DNA from: Cheilinus undulatus
Lineage: Eukaryota > Chordata > Actinopteri > Labriformes > Labridae
Assembly: GCF_018320785.1 (NCBI RefSeq)
Contig: NC_054872.1
Span: forward strand, 24,696,769 to 24,760,768
Reading direction: 5' to 3'
DNA: 64,000 bases
Shown piece by piece: positions 36,900 through 49,400 of the stretch (its first letter is position 1; each line of letters begins with the position of its first letter). The notes under the pieces were generated by a model. The model did not search any database, had not been told where the DNA came from, and saw only the letters and a program-made list of their open reading frames with translations. A program made the position numbers and the translations under genes.

Positions 36900-37064
36900 T
36901 GGCTTCTGACTCACACTCCGTAAATATTAAGCCATGCAAATAAGTGCAGACTCCCGCTGTGTGCAAATGACACCATTGCGCGTAACCACGGCGCGCAGGT
37001 TAGTAGGAGTGTTGAGATGAGGGTGAACTAAGAAGCCAAGGCTTTAGTTGAACTCGCTACTTCA
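36900..37064 (+). promoter_or_regulatory. kcnn4: Putative kcnn4 promoter and 5' UTR
   Basis: The region turns GC- and CpG-rich from about 36,950 (GCGCGTAACC, CGGCGCGCAGG). An octamer ATGCAAAT (POU/Oct site) lies at 36,934-36,941. No TATA box is obvious and the transcription start is not known. The only support is position immediately upstream of the coding exon. Confidence 0.4.
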
Positions 37065-37232
37065 ATGAGCGACGGACGAGAGAAGGGCCTGGAACACAGA
37101 GAGCCCATCGGACTATGCCCTCTCCCGTTTTGGGGGGAAGCAGCAGGGAGAGCGGACAGGAGGAGGACGGAGCAGCTGAGGGGGACAACGAACAGAGAGG
37201 CGCTCTCATGTGGGCTTTGGAGATGGAGATGA
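37065..37232 (+). CDS. Upstream ORF overlapping the kcnn4 start
   Basis: A 55-codon frame starts at ATG 37,065 (MSDGREKGLEHREP) and ends at TGA 37,230-37,232. It is in a different frame and overlaps the first in-frame ATG of the channel (37,115). Its start context is weak (T at -3, A at +4). If 37,065 lies inside the transcript, the uORF would depress initiation at 37,115 and could favour the later ATG at 37,355. Whether it is translated is not known. Confidence 0.35.
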   Translation: MSDGREKGLEHREPIGLCPLPFWGEAAGRADRRRTEQLRGTTNREALSCGLWRWR

Positions 37233-37498
37233 CGAACCGCAGTCTACCCGGAGACTCCAAAGTGGATTATGGGAACTGCGATGGCTTAAACAATCGTAAA
37301 AGTAACGATTTAGCTGAAGTATCAGTGTCGCTTTCGGGGAAGAGGACAAATTTCATGGAGGGAGACAATCTATACAAACTTCGGGACAGAAAGTTGTTAG
37401 TAGAGGATAAAAAGCGGCTCTGCGCGCTGTCTCTGGGAGTTGCTTTGCTGGGGATATTGCTCATGATCAGCCACGCCGAGATGTGTCGCTATGATTCG
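37115..37498 (+). CDS. kcnn4: kcnn4 exon 1 (N-terminus and S1)
   Basis: 128 codons, phase 0, donor TCG|GTACGT. ATG 37,115 has A at -3. Residues 1-80 are hydrophilic and have no counterpart in human KCNN4. From Met81 (ATG 37,355; weak -3 T but +4 G) the sequence [15 protein letters not shown] parallels the start of the mammalian protein, so 37,355 is a credible alternative start. S1 and the HAEM motif close the exon. Confidence 0.85.
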
Positions 37499-40400
37499 GT
37501 ACGTGTCATAAATTAACTACACTAAAGATGAAAAGGCCGAATAAAAGAGATTGACGTTCAAATTACGACTTAACAAAAATGTGTGAGAGGTTTTGTTTGT
37601 TGACAAGCTAGCCTAACTGTATGTTGTCTATCCACGACTCTGCTCTTCTCACAGTGATGCTATAATGCTAGTATAAGTCTCACAAGCCAAAGAAAACTTG
37701 ACCAACTTCAGGGTTTACATGAACGACAGTGTGAAACTGCTGATATGAAATTATTTTTGATATGCTACAAGATTTAGCCACACAGTTGACCCTCTCTACA
37801 GTACTGTTTTTATCTTGAACGCTACTGCAGGGGGAGAGGTGTCAGATGAAGGATTAAAGAGCACCTTACTGACGAAGCCCACTTTTTAAGTCCAATAGTA
37901 CGATTCTAGTGAGTTGGATTTTTTAACAGTTTCAGAAAAAAACAGGATGTTTCTTTTTTGTTTGTTTGTTTGTTTGTCTGTTTGTTTGTTTTTTGTAAAA
38001 AAAAATAACATCCAAAGGACATTATCACAGGAAAAAGAGGAACCACTTTGCCCATAGGGGGCGCCAAAATTGACACAATCTGAGATCCATTAAGGACTGG
38101 AAAATAACGAATAGTATGGCTGTCAAACTGTGAACATTTTTAATTGCATATCATCTCTAAATTTCTGTAATCAATCATGATAAATATCCCCTTTGTCATG
38201 TTTTGAAATTACACTGTAATGCATTTAAAACTTTTTCATTTTGTTTTTTTGTATTGTATTAAGGATGACTGACCTCCAGTTTGGATAGCTAGCTAGCTAG
38301 CTATCTAGCTAGATAGAAAAAATCAATACAGCATAGTATCATCTCGGCCACCAAGTATCGATTTTTTCAAATCAATTGCTAATATGAACTGATGTCTATG
38401 ATAAAGGAAAAATAAAATCAATCATTCGTCCAGTGATATCAGCGGAGGTGACGGTCATAGAGCAGGAAAAAGTTAGTACAACAAACATGGCAGGAGCACC
38501 AGAGGAAGGACACCAGGAATGCAAGCAGGGCAAACCTATTTTTCTTTGACATTAAAGAGATTCTCAGAGAACAAACGTTGGAAATAATACAAAGAAAGTT
38601 CCAACCATACACATCATTAAAAATATAAAGGTTTGCATTAGAAATTACCCCAAATTGGAAGTATTTACATTATATTTTACATCCATTTGGCACATCTTGC
38701 ATATGCGTATCCAGCTTGTATTGATAACGGCACCAAATATCCAAAATAAGAGACTGGTCCCATAAGGAGCTGTCAAGAAATGGTGCATGCCTATATATAA
38801 CAACCGATCTCTGGTTTATATAAATCAATATTGTAAATAAAATAATGAAAATTGATATGAATTGGAGAATTGATTTTTTGAACCCAGTCGTACGCTCAAC
38901 TGGGAGGAGACCCAGGAATCACTAGAGGGATTGTACATCTCATCTGGCCTGGGAATGCCTTGGAATCCCCAGGAAGAGCTGGAAATGTTGCTGGGGAGAG
39001 AGATGTCTGGGTTGACTTGCTTAGCCTGATGCCACTGAAACCCAGCCCCAGAAAAGCAGAAAAAAATGGATGGATGGATGGAAAGTTTATTTATTGTAAT
39101 TGCAGAAAAACAATGAAACATTTGGAGCATCTCTTTAAGCAGCTCATCATAACATAAAAACAATAAAAGATACAGAAATGCTTTTATTTAGAAAGAATAC
39201 AGGGAAGTTTAGTTAGATTGAAGATTGCACAGAAAAAGGAGCTTGTTATGGATTGAAAAGGAAAATAAGGGAACAGTAAAAAGTGCAGTGTTTGACATCA
39301 CAAGTGGCAGATGACTTTTGAATGAACAGAAAAACATTTTGCACACTGGAGGGCTCCAAAAATTCAATTGTTTATTGCACCAAAGTAGTGATGTTTCCAG
39401 CACTACTGCTCTGCATCAGACTAAAGTGTCAAATGCATAGCACCTCTAACCTGACACGCCAGATGGATTTGTTTCACATATCCATCTGGAAAACCTCCGA
39501 TAGACAGCGTTTGGGAAAGGGCAGAGCCTTTGTAAAAAAAAAAAACTCAGAGGGTGATTGGATGAAGTGTCGTTGTAGCCACTACCGAGGTGTGCGTGCG
39601 CCACTACTGAGGAATAAACTCCATAGAAAACTGCATAACGCGAACCATGGTGACTTTGTTGTTTTTGAAAAGAAAACAACTCACTGCTGTTCTTCTTTTG
39701 ACAAAGAAATATCACCAAGTTCTGATAAAACTGGAGCTTTAGCCGCATCCACGCTAATCTCTTCCGCCACAATTGCACCAGCCTCTTGTCACTGCCTGCT
39801 TACGTCGGGACTCTGCTGCGCCGAAAGTACTGCCCCTCAACACTGATTGTCCCTGTCACTTTCTAACTGGCCCCAAACTGTTCATACGGGAGCTTTGCAA
39901 GATGGATTTGCCAGTGAGAAACATGTAAACGTGCATATCCATCTGCTTTGCAAGGTTATAGCGCCTCATTATATACAGGTGAAGGTAATTACATGAACAG
40001 CCATATGATCAATGATCAACCAATAAGTCATCATATGAGCAAGTTTTAAAAATAACATGTCAACATACAACCCAGTAAATGTGATATATAAATATAATTT
40101 AAAATGTTCAAGATACTCTGCTTAAATGTTAGCATCATTGTTGAGATGTTAAATTGTAACAATCAGTGCACACATCGTATAGGTCTGTAACACATGACAG
40201 TGAAGCTGATGACTTATGACTTATTCACTGAGCAGCACGTTTTTAAAGGGAAATGAGACATTGAGGAGCAGAGGTGTACTTATTTTACAAGTGCACCAAT
40301 TAGCTATATATTTTTTCACACATGCTATACCAGTATGCTCCTAACAACTGGGGTGGACTAATGCGCAGGCAGGCCAAGGCTGCAGGGGCCCCACATGTGC

Positions 40401-43400
40401 AAGGCTTTCCGGACTGGTAGTATATTTGATATTTTAAAGTTATTTCAGAGGATTAAAATGGTATTGAGCCATATTGGTCCATAAGAAACATTTCAATAAG
40501 CACCTAATTGGTTAGATATAATGGGTCACATGTAGCCTGCCAATTCAGCAGCTGGCCTTCTGTGCCCATTTTCATAAAGTCAGTTTGGTTTTCAACACAT
40601 CATCACTCTCATAGTGTAACAGTCTCAGAGAAAGTAAATGTGAACACTAAAAGCCATTACCAGCTTACAGATGCACTTTAGCCAGCTTTATTCCTTTAGC
40701 ATTGCTCTTTTTACTAAAAACTGCTTAAATAAATATATATGTATAAATATGTGTTGCCATGCAACATACCTATCACGATTTTATGTACAAAGTTAGCGAG
40801 GGGTGCATAACCACTGTAATCCACCACTGACTTGTCAGGGAGTCTGAAGTTCTAAAACACTTGGAAATTAGTAACTACTAGAGCTATAGCCACAGTGTTG
40901 GTTTACATCAGGATAGTAAAGCATGATGACCCTATGACAGTAACCATTAACTGGAGCTGCTGTTTAGCTACTGACAAGTTTATTTGGCCAACATTGTAGT
41001 CTTGAATTAATAAAAAATTGTATTAATCAATGCAAGCTGAGGATTTAAATCGTTTGGTTGACAAATCACGCACATCCCTGAATGAAATAGTAGTAAAAAA
41101 ATGAAAAATGTGGGCTATGAAAACATGTACATTTTTATACATTTTTCTAATTTAGTCGTGCATTTTTTTGTTACTGCAGCCGAAAAATATCCTTACATAA
41201 CTGCTCCATTTACTGTCATAACAGTTCCTTGATTAGCAGACAGTCCCAGCCCCATGCATGCAGCACACCAGGAGAACCTGCACCTGGGTTTTGACCCCCC
41301 CTGACCCACTGATTAGTTCCTCCACTTCCAGACACACTATTTGGTAGCTCAGACTCATGACATTAACATGCAGATCTCAGTGGATAACAATGCCAGGCCT
41401 CACAATCAACAAATTATTAACTTCCCCCTGAGCTCCTCTAGCACACGCCAGCTCCACATGTGGAAAAAAGTTCTCATGCATGCCGCAAAACATTAGACCA
41501 CCTCCATGCTGTGAAGTCAGTGATTGATTACAGTGTCAAAGAGCTGCACATTTCTCACTCAGATCAGCCAGTCTTTTGAGAAACCTATTGAAATAAAGCA
41601 TTTGTAAAAAGAGTTGGACTTGGGGAAGCATGTTCGTGATATTAACAGTGCTGGCATGAATGTGACATTGCTCTTCCAGTTTTTAAATCCAACCAGGAAC
41701 AGGTGGTGTCTGTCTCCTCCTAACAACAGGAATCAGCTAAGGTACCATGGAAATGCTGAAGCACTGGAAAAGTGTTGTCTGCCATGGTTAAAGCATATTA
41801 TTTTGGAGACGCTGATCTAACGGTGGCTGTAGACATTCATCTTTATACTTTATGTATAAATTAAATAAATAAACTAAACTAACTAACTAACTTTATGTGA
41901 GTTGTGACATCTATAACCCATGCAGATACTCATGGACTGTCTTTACAAAATATGACATCTTTGCAAGGCTTCCAAAGTTCAGGCAAGTCTATGGTTATAT
42001 TTCAAGCATACCTTTTCATGGAAATGCAGGAAAAAACAGGTCTATTTGTGGAACCTTTTTCCACATTTCACCTCTTCCCCTACAGCAAGATTGCTCCCAG
42101 TACTTCAGGCTATCTTTCCACATCATTTAGCATATGATTAGTGTGTTTGCATAGCCAGTCTAAAAGATTGTCTCGGCTTTAGCTGTACTAGAGGCAGGAC
42201 TGTACACCTTAACCTGCTGCAGCCTCTTGTACTCTTATGTACAGCCCTTTGTTGACTTTTCAGACTTTACATCCAAAAACCATGTCCAGGTATGAGACTG
42301 AAAAGTAGAGCATGATGATCCTGTATTTATCAGAATATTTCTCAATATGTGATCAAGTAAAAACATAGTGTGAAGTTTAACTTAATTTTTCCCTTTTCAT
42401 CCTCTGTTTATGCCTTCTTTTCATACTGATTAATACGAGCTATTCGATGTGTAAATTTACTCTTTGGAAGAGGAAAGTGTTTATATTTTAATGCTCATAT
42501 GTAACTAAACTTCAAAGTGTACTTTCAACATTTGTTAGTTCATTTTGCCTGTATGTTAATTTAGGTATTCAGCACACTTTCCAAGTAAATTGACTTTGCC
42601 ACCTCATGTTGAACACCTGTAAAAGGCTGGGGTGTCATCATCATGCATGGTACAAAAGAATCTAACATGAAAAACAACAACAATCCACCAAAAAAAATGA
42701 GCAAAGTTATTTCAAACAGTGATCACTGTACAGAACCCATCGAAACACTTTACCCAATGGCATGATGGGAAAAGTCCATCTTAAATCAATCAACACTCTA
42801 CAGAGTTGGGCTAGCACTGATGGATCAACGCTTTCAAATAAATCCACCACTGAAGACTGCTTAGCTCAGAATGGAGTCAGAATTACACTTTTGGGGTAAA
42901 AAAACAACACTGAAATGTTTAACACTGAATTATCAACACTCCAATATTTTGCTATTTATGTTAAGTCAACAATTCAGAAAGGCAGCCATTAGTGATTAAG
43001 TGAGTAGTTGACTGATTAGCTGACAGCTAGTGCTTGGAGAAAGCCCTTTTATGTTAACTTTGCAAAGCAGATTTCTGTGTTTCTCACTGGCGAATCCATC
43101 TTGCAAAGCTCTCATCTGAGCAGTTTGGGACCGGTTAGAAAGTGACAGGACCAATCAGCGTCGAGGGGCAGTACTTGACGTAAGCAAGCAGCGACAAGAG
43201 GCCAGTACAATTATGGCAGAAGAGATTAGCTTGGATAGGGGTGCATGATAACTATCGGGCTGGTGCAGGATAACTATCGGGCCGATAAGTATAACTAACA
43301 AAATCAGACTGACAGTCTCCTGATCCATCGCTACTTTCATAGATGTATACCTACCTGCTCTGTTTGATGTGGTTTCATTCAGTCTGATTGACGTTAGGAA

Positions 43401-46400
43401 CAGAAGTTTAGCCACAGACCACCATGGACTTTACATTCTTAACCTATTTCTGATATGACTTATATCAGTGCATATTTTTAATCTTTATGTAAAACATCAG
43501 CTCGCTTTAATTCTGGCTTAAGCAGAAAAAAAAACAGACCCCCAAATATCTCCATTTGTTAAGCATAAAAGCAAAGCAAATAAACTTCTTTTGTTAAATC
43601 AACAATTGAAAAAAAAAATCTGTTGTTATCAGTTATCGGCCATCAGGAGTAGGAAATTATTGGTTATCTGTATGGGTTAAAAAAAACTTATCGTGCATCA
43701 CTAAACGTGGATGCTGCTAAAGTGTCTGTTTTATCAGAACTTGATGTAATTTCTCTCTTAAAAGAAGAACAAAGAACAGCAGTGAGTTGTTTTCTTTTCA
43801 AAAATGACAAAAAGTGTGTCCTGACATGTCTATAGTTGCTGTGGTTCGCGTTATGCAGTTCTGTATAGAGTTTGGTCCTCAGTAGCGGGGCACACACACC
43901 TTGGTAGCGGCTACGACATCATGTGTATCGATGCTCAGACTGGCCTGTAAGGGTGCGACAGACAGAACGTCCATCCATTCACCCTCAGAGTTTTTTTGCT
44001 CCAAAAGCTCTGCCCTTTTCCAAACGCTGTCTATCGGAGGTTTTCCAGATGGATGTGTGAAACACATCCATCTGGCGTGTCAGGTTACCATAATGTACCA
44101 TCAGGCCAGACTTCAGTGTTGGAAAAAAACAAAATATATACTTTTGTTTTTTAAAGAAGCATTAATCTTTGATCCGGGATACAGTGGAAGTTTTCTTTGA
44201 ATGCCCCAAAACCGCACCCACTCGTGGGAAAGACTCACCCACTGTTAAAAACTTTTACTATGTGACTATGAAGGGTTCATCTGGCTGCTCTACTGGACCT
44301 GTCCAGCCATACATTCTTAAGCCACTTGAACCAGAATCAGACTCTAAAGTTACCTAAAAACACTGATTTCAGTATTTATAGGGATTCTTACTACTATAAT
44401 TGGCAGTGTGTCTGTCTTTGATGATTTGCACACTACATCGTTGTTCCAATTGTCCTTGACATCTCTTAGAAGACTTCTTGGGTGTACTGGTTCTTAACTG
44501 GTGCCAATGTAAAATTCTTAGATATTTACATATTTTTAAAAAAAAATCAGAAAATGTTACACTGAGTCATCATTATGGTACTTCTGCTGCATCCTATTTA
44601 CCTTGGAGTTCAGATGTCAGAGCCGGGAATGATGTCACGCTTGAGACTAATGCGTTCCGTTTGAAATGAGCTTGTTTGAATAAACAGACTGAGCTTTTCT
44701 TAAGACTTTGACTTTCACAGAAGATGCACTTGGGAAATAAGACATCACTAACAAAATTGCAGACTGAAACATTAAAACTTGCAGTAACATCGGTCCATTT
44801 GCAAATAATGTATCATGAAAAAGACAGTCCATGTCATAAGCAAATGTGTATATGTTGTGTTGAATCAGCTTAATTCTGATATCAAGTACACCCAGAGAAG
44901 ATCATTTTACCAACCAAATGAAGACACCTGTTGGACAAACTGTTCTGTTTTCACGATCAAACGTAAGAGAATTGTTGGAATTGTAGGAGGCTTACACCAA
45001 AAGAAGCAGGTCATGAACCAGGGCAACACCATCAAGAGTTACATGATTCATAGGAAAGAAGACCATTACTCCTAATAGTCCCTAAAAAGTATGAGTATGA
45101 GTAGTTCTGCAGGCTGCTGTGCAGACTTATCCTGTTCATCTGAGGTTTTAGAGGGGTATTGATGGGAACTTTTGCTCTTCTCTGACAGTCTACCAGCCAC
45201 ACCTGTCCTGTACACTGTCTGCTGCTCTCTGAAGGCTCTTGATTCTCACCAAACATATCTGTTGCATCCTCTGGTGATTTTAGCAAGACAATGATTAATT
45301 AACTAAAGCTTGAATGTTTAACCTGTCACCCTTCCCATGACTTGTCTCTCTACTGTAATATAACCATTGTTAGGGTGACTAATTGTTGGCCTTTCTTTCA
45401 GTTGAATACAGGACACAGGAGATATTTAGAAAAGTGTGTAGAAAAGCTAATGAAACCCCGCTGACCAGCAGCCAAATTTGAAAACTAAAGTCAGCTGCAT
45501 GAATTATTTCTTTGGAAAGTATTTATTTATTACAGTACACACAAGCCAGACCACCTCCTTTGCTCTGTATCCAGTGTTTTAGTCTATTTTTTTCACTCTG
45601 CTCTGGGTGGCCCGTCCTGGTGATGGTGGCTCCTTGTTCATCCAAGGCTGTGTGTAACAATCCGTGTTAAGGTTAACCTAAATTATCTTCGCCGGGCTAG
45701 AAATGACTGTTTCCAAAAGAAAAAGCAGTCACAAAAGCAAATTTAGAAACTCGGCAAAGTGATGTTGTTGAAGTCTCTGTTATGGAATCTGTTGAAATGT
45801 TGAGCTTCTAATAAGCCCTGGATGAAACACAGGCATGGTGTGGATGCTACGTGAGAAACTGTGGAAAGCCGCACACCTTGCCAACCTACGTCACGCCATA
45901 CCACCTACATGCTCAAGTTTCCTCAAGTTTGAAAGTTTGTAATTATCTTTTTAACTGTAAACCACATAAAACTGAACTTCCCGTTAAAAACCTTCCACTG
46001 ACACTGCATCAGTTGCTCTGAGATTGGTGCATGGTGGGTGTGGGTGCTATTTAACCTGCTGAGAGCAAAGTAGTATGAAAAGAGTTTTTCAGAACGATTA
46101 TTTTCACTTTCAACAGTTAATGTTCGAATTTTGGTTGAATTCAAGATCTTATAAACAACTACAAAATAGTTAAGGGTTCATTCTGTATCGGCTGTCTAAA
46201 TACTGATCTACAAATGTATCAGAGATATGATATTTAAATTTGGCCAGTATGATACGATACGATACAATACGATACATTATGGTATGGGATGTTACGGTGC
46301 TGTACAGTATGGTACGATACAATACAATCTGATACAATACGTATGATACTGTACGATATGTAATGGTATAGTACAATACGGTACTGTATGATATCCTTTG

Positions 46401-49400
46401 ACTTTTCTTGATGTCCAACATCTTCCTGCTGTCTTTTTTGCCTTTGGCCAATGACCTTTTGTTCACATTACTACCATTCATGTAATTGGTGCCACTCTGA
46501 GGAGTCATAAATAAGTGATGCAGTGAGTCAAAGTGAGAGAGAAATGTGTTAAGAGGGACATTTTTTAAATTTTAATATCAAGACTTTGCACCTGTGATTC
46601 AATAACTGTTTAACATAAATCAAGATGAGAATTTAGTACTGCCTTGATATTTTGTGACTTATACTTATGTACCATTGTATGACTTAATCAGTAATCAAAT
46701 ATTTACTATATGATATATTATCATTATGATTGGTCATGTATTCTTATCATATGGTATTGTATCATATTGTATAGTGCATCTATTTAAATCTGATTTATCA
46801 ATTATCACCAGTAAAAGCATTAGAAGCTCTCATTCTTTGGTAGAATTCTATTTTTTCTACCTCTGTCTTACTAGCAATATTGTTTTATCTGTTTTATTGT
46901 ATTTTTATTTCATTTTGTTTTTAAAGAGTCCAAGTTCAGTCTTATGCATAGATGTTGCCATTTGATGCATTGTATCAGAATGAGCATAAAGCTAATTCAT
47001 GTCAGTCTCTTTGAAGGCCACAATTAAAACATCACAGAAAAAAATACACTATGACACACATAACTTAGTAGCACAAAGCTCTACATCCTAGACATGCCTA
47101 GGTCCAAGCAACTGCTCAGCTCAGGGAGCCTTCAGCTACAGCCGTGGTTTGGCAGTAGGCTTCTGCAAGCATGTAAACAGTTGCTGCCAGTGAAGAGATT
47201 AGCATGGATACAGCTAATCACTTCACTGACCACCATTTATATTATCAAGTGCCATCATTTTCCAATTCAACATGTTTCCAGTTTTGGATTTTTTTTTTTA
47301 AAAATTCAACTTTATTCATAAACAAAATCTAGCAGTTACATTCATGAAATAACCACACTGCAAGATATCAACCCCTTTAGGAGCAGTTACACAAATGCTG
47401 GCTTGCTTTAGCTTCATTAGCTTTAGCCAAAGCTAACATAGCTAAGCTGGATATGTAATTAATGTTACTACGTAAGCTTTAGCAATAATACCTTTAGTAA
47501 ACATTGCTAAAGTTAACGTAGCTATGTAACTTACGTAGCTGCTTTGTGAGTTTAACTTTAGGACTGTTAGCTGTGTGGCTATGTTAGCTATGTAGCTACA
47601 TTATCTACATAGCTTAAGCAGCTAACAGAACTACATAAGCTGCATTTGCTGCACAAAAATGTTTTCATGGAGGTTTTTTCTTCACTTAATGTTTTGTAAT
47701 CAGATTTTTCAGGTCAGAATTTAAAATTTTGACTTTTGGTATCCTAACAGTTGCCTTAACCCTAACCCTGACCCTAAACGGAGATTAAATCAAATTTTAT
47801 TTAGAATGTTTTAGCATGAACTTTCATTCAGACAGAGATCTCAAGCATCTTAAGTGGTCTGTAAGAGGGGCTGTCAGAGATGTATGGTCTGCAGCCAGAC
47901 CCCTCTGCAACATTTCTTTGTTAAAAAAATACCAACAAATAGTCACACTGAAAGCCTTTCTTCATGGAAAAGATGTTTTAGCTCTTCTACTGGCCAGCTT
48001 CAGCGAGAGTTTGATCTACCAACTGGCTCCACTGATAGTGAAGAATTATGCCTGACAACAGCTGCTTGTCGAGCTCATGTAGTGAAGTTCACCCTCAGAG
48101 CTATTTATTTATTTTGATGATTATTTTTTGAAGGTTCTGCTTTTCCCAGACACCTTCTATGGGGTGTTGCTCATATTGATGTGAAACATATCTAGTATTA
48201 TGGATAGTGAAACAGTCTCTCTGGCATATCATGTGACAGTCTAGGTGCCTTTTAATCAAACACTGATGAAAAATGGAAAACAATTTAGACGAATCTCAGC
48301 TGTCTAACAAAGTCATACCTCCCTTTCCTGTTATTTCCTTCCCAGGAAAGCCTGTACGTCGCCTTAATCATCATCAACTCCTCCATCACCCTGTCCACTG
48401 GGTGTCTCCTGGCTCTTATTATAGCTTTCCATTATAAAGACATCAGGGTGAGTATGTTTGCCTTTTCTCCTTGTTTCCAACAGTTCAGTTATTGTGATGT
48501 GAGAGTTTTTGTTGATTTTAAGCATGTTGCCTGCCATATTCAGTGCGTATCCAATTTATGCAGCATTGTTTGTTGTTAATTTAGCTTGTTTAAACTGAGT
48601 AATTTTTTGGGAATATTTCATGAAGGAGCTCTCGGTCCACTGATGATAGCCTCAACACTGATCATCTCTGTTGTATTTGCTCTCTGCTTTAAAAAGACTT
48701 GGATGAAAACCTCAAGTATGAACAGTGTTGCAGCGTCAATATTTTTCCAAACCTCATGGCTGACTTTCGCTGTTTGGTAATTCAGTGAAAGGAAACAGAG
48801 TAAACACTCTTTTACTTACACACAGCATGCTTATTCAATAAAGCGCCAGTCAAACAACAAATACACTCGACTACTTTCATCCCATCTTTGTCTGTTTTCA
48901 GTCAGACCGCTGGGTTTATACTCTCACCTTCAGTGTTTTCAGTTTAGTTGGAAGTCACGTGTGTGTGTGTGTGTGTATGGGTGTGTGGTTGTAGGAGTGT
49001 GTGTGATACGGATCGGGTTCAGGCAAGTGTGAAGAAGAGATAAGGAGTTAAGGGTGGAGGCCCAAACACATACAGTGTTTTTGCTTTAGTTTTTTTAATG
49101 TCAAAAGTCAAGTACACTACAATGAATCAACTCAAACCTAGATCAGTGAGGAAGAAGGTCTGAGAATATTGTTTTTTTACTTTAGATATAGTGATCTTGT
49201 CCCTTCTTCTTGCAAAGCATTTCTTTTATCAAAGCAAGGTGTTTCTAGATCAGTGTTTTCTAAGCGGGGGTCCTAACCCCTCCAGGGTGTCACAAAGGGG
49301 ATGCTATTGGGGTCAGAGAGAGTTGAGGGCCTGGGCTGCAAACTATATATCTCTGACAGTAAAGTTTACAGAATTTTCATCTGAGATGCTCTCTCTCAGA

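Noticed and set aside
39322..39846. 174-codon open frame
   Set aside because: It overlaps a non-autonomous repeat whose inverted copy at 43,055-44,087 does not preserve the frame.
46170..46508. 112-codon minus-strand Tyr/Thr/Val repeat protein
   Set aside because: It is a translation of the GATAC pentanucleotide array.
47755..47780. Second telomere-like stretch (CCCTAACCCTGACCC)
   Set aside because: It is part of the inverted repeat arm; the partner arm has the matching TTAGGGTTAAGG block.
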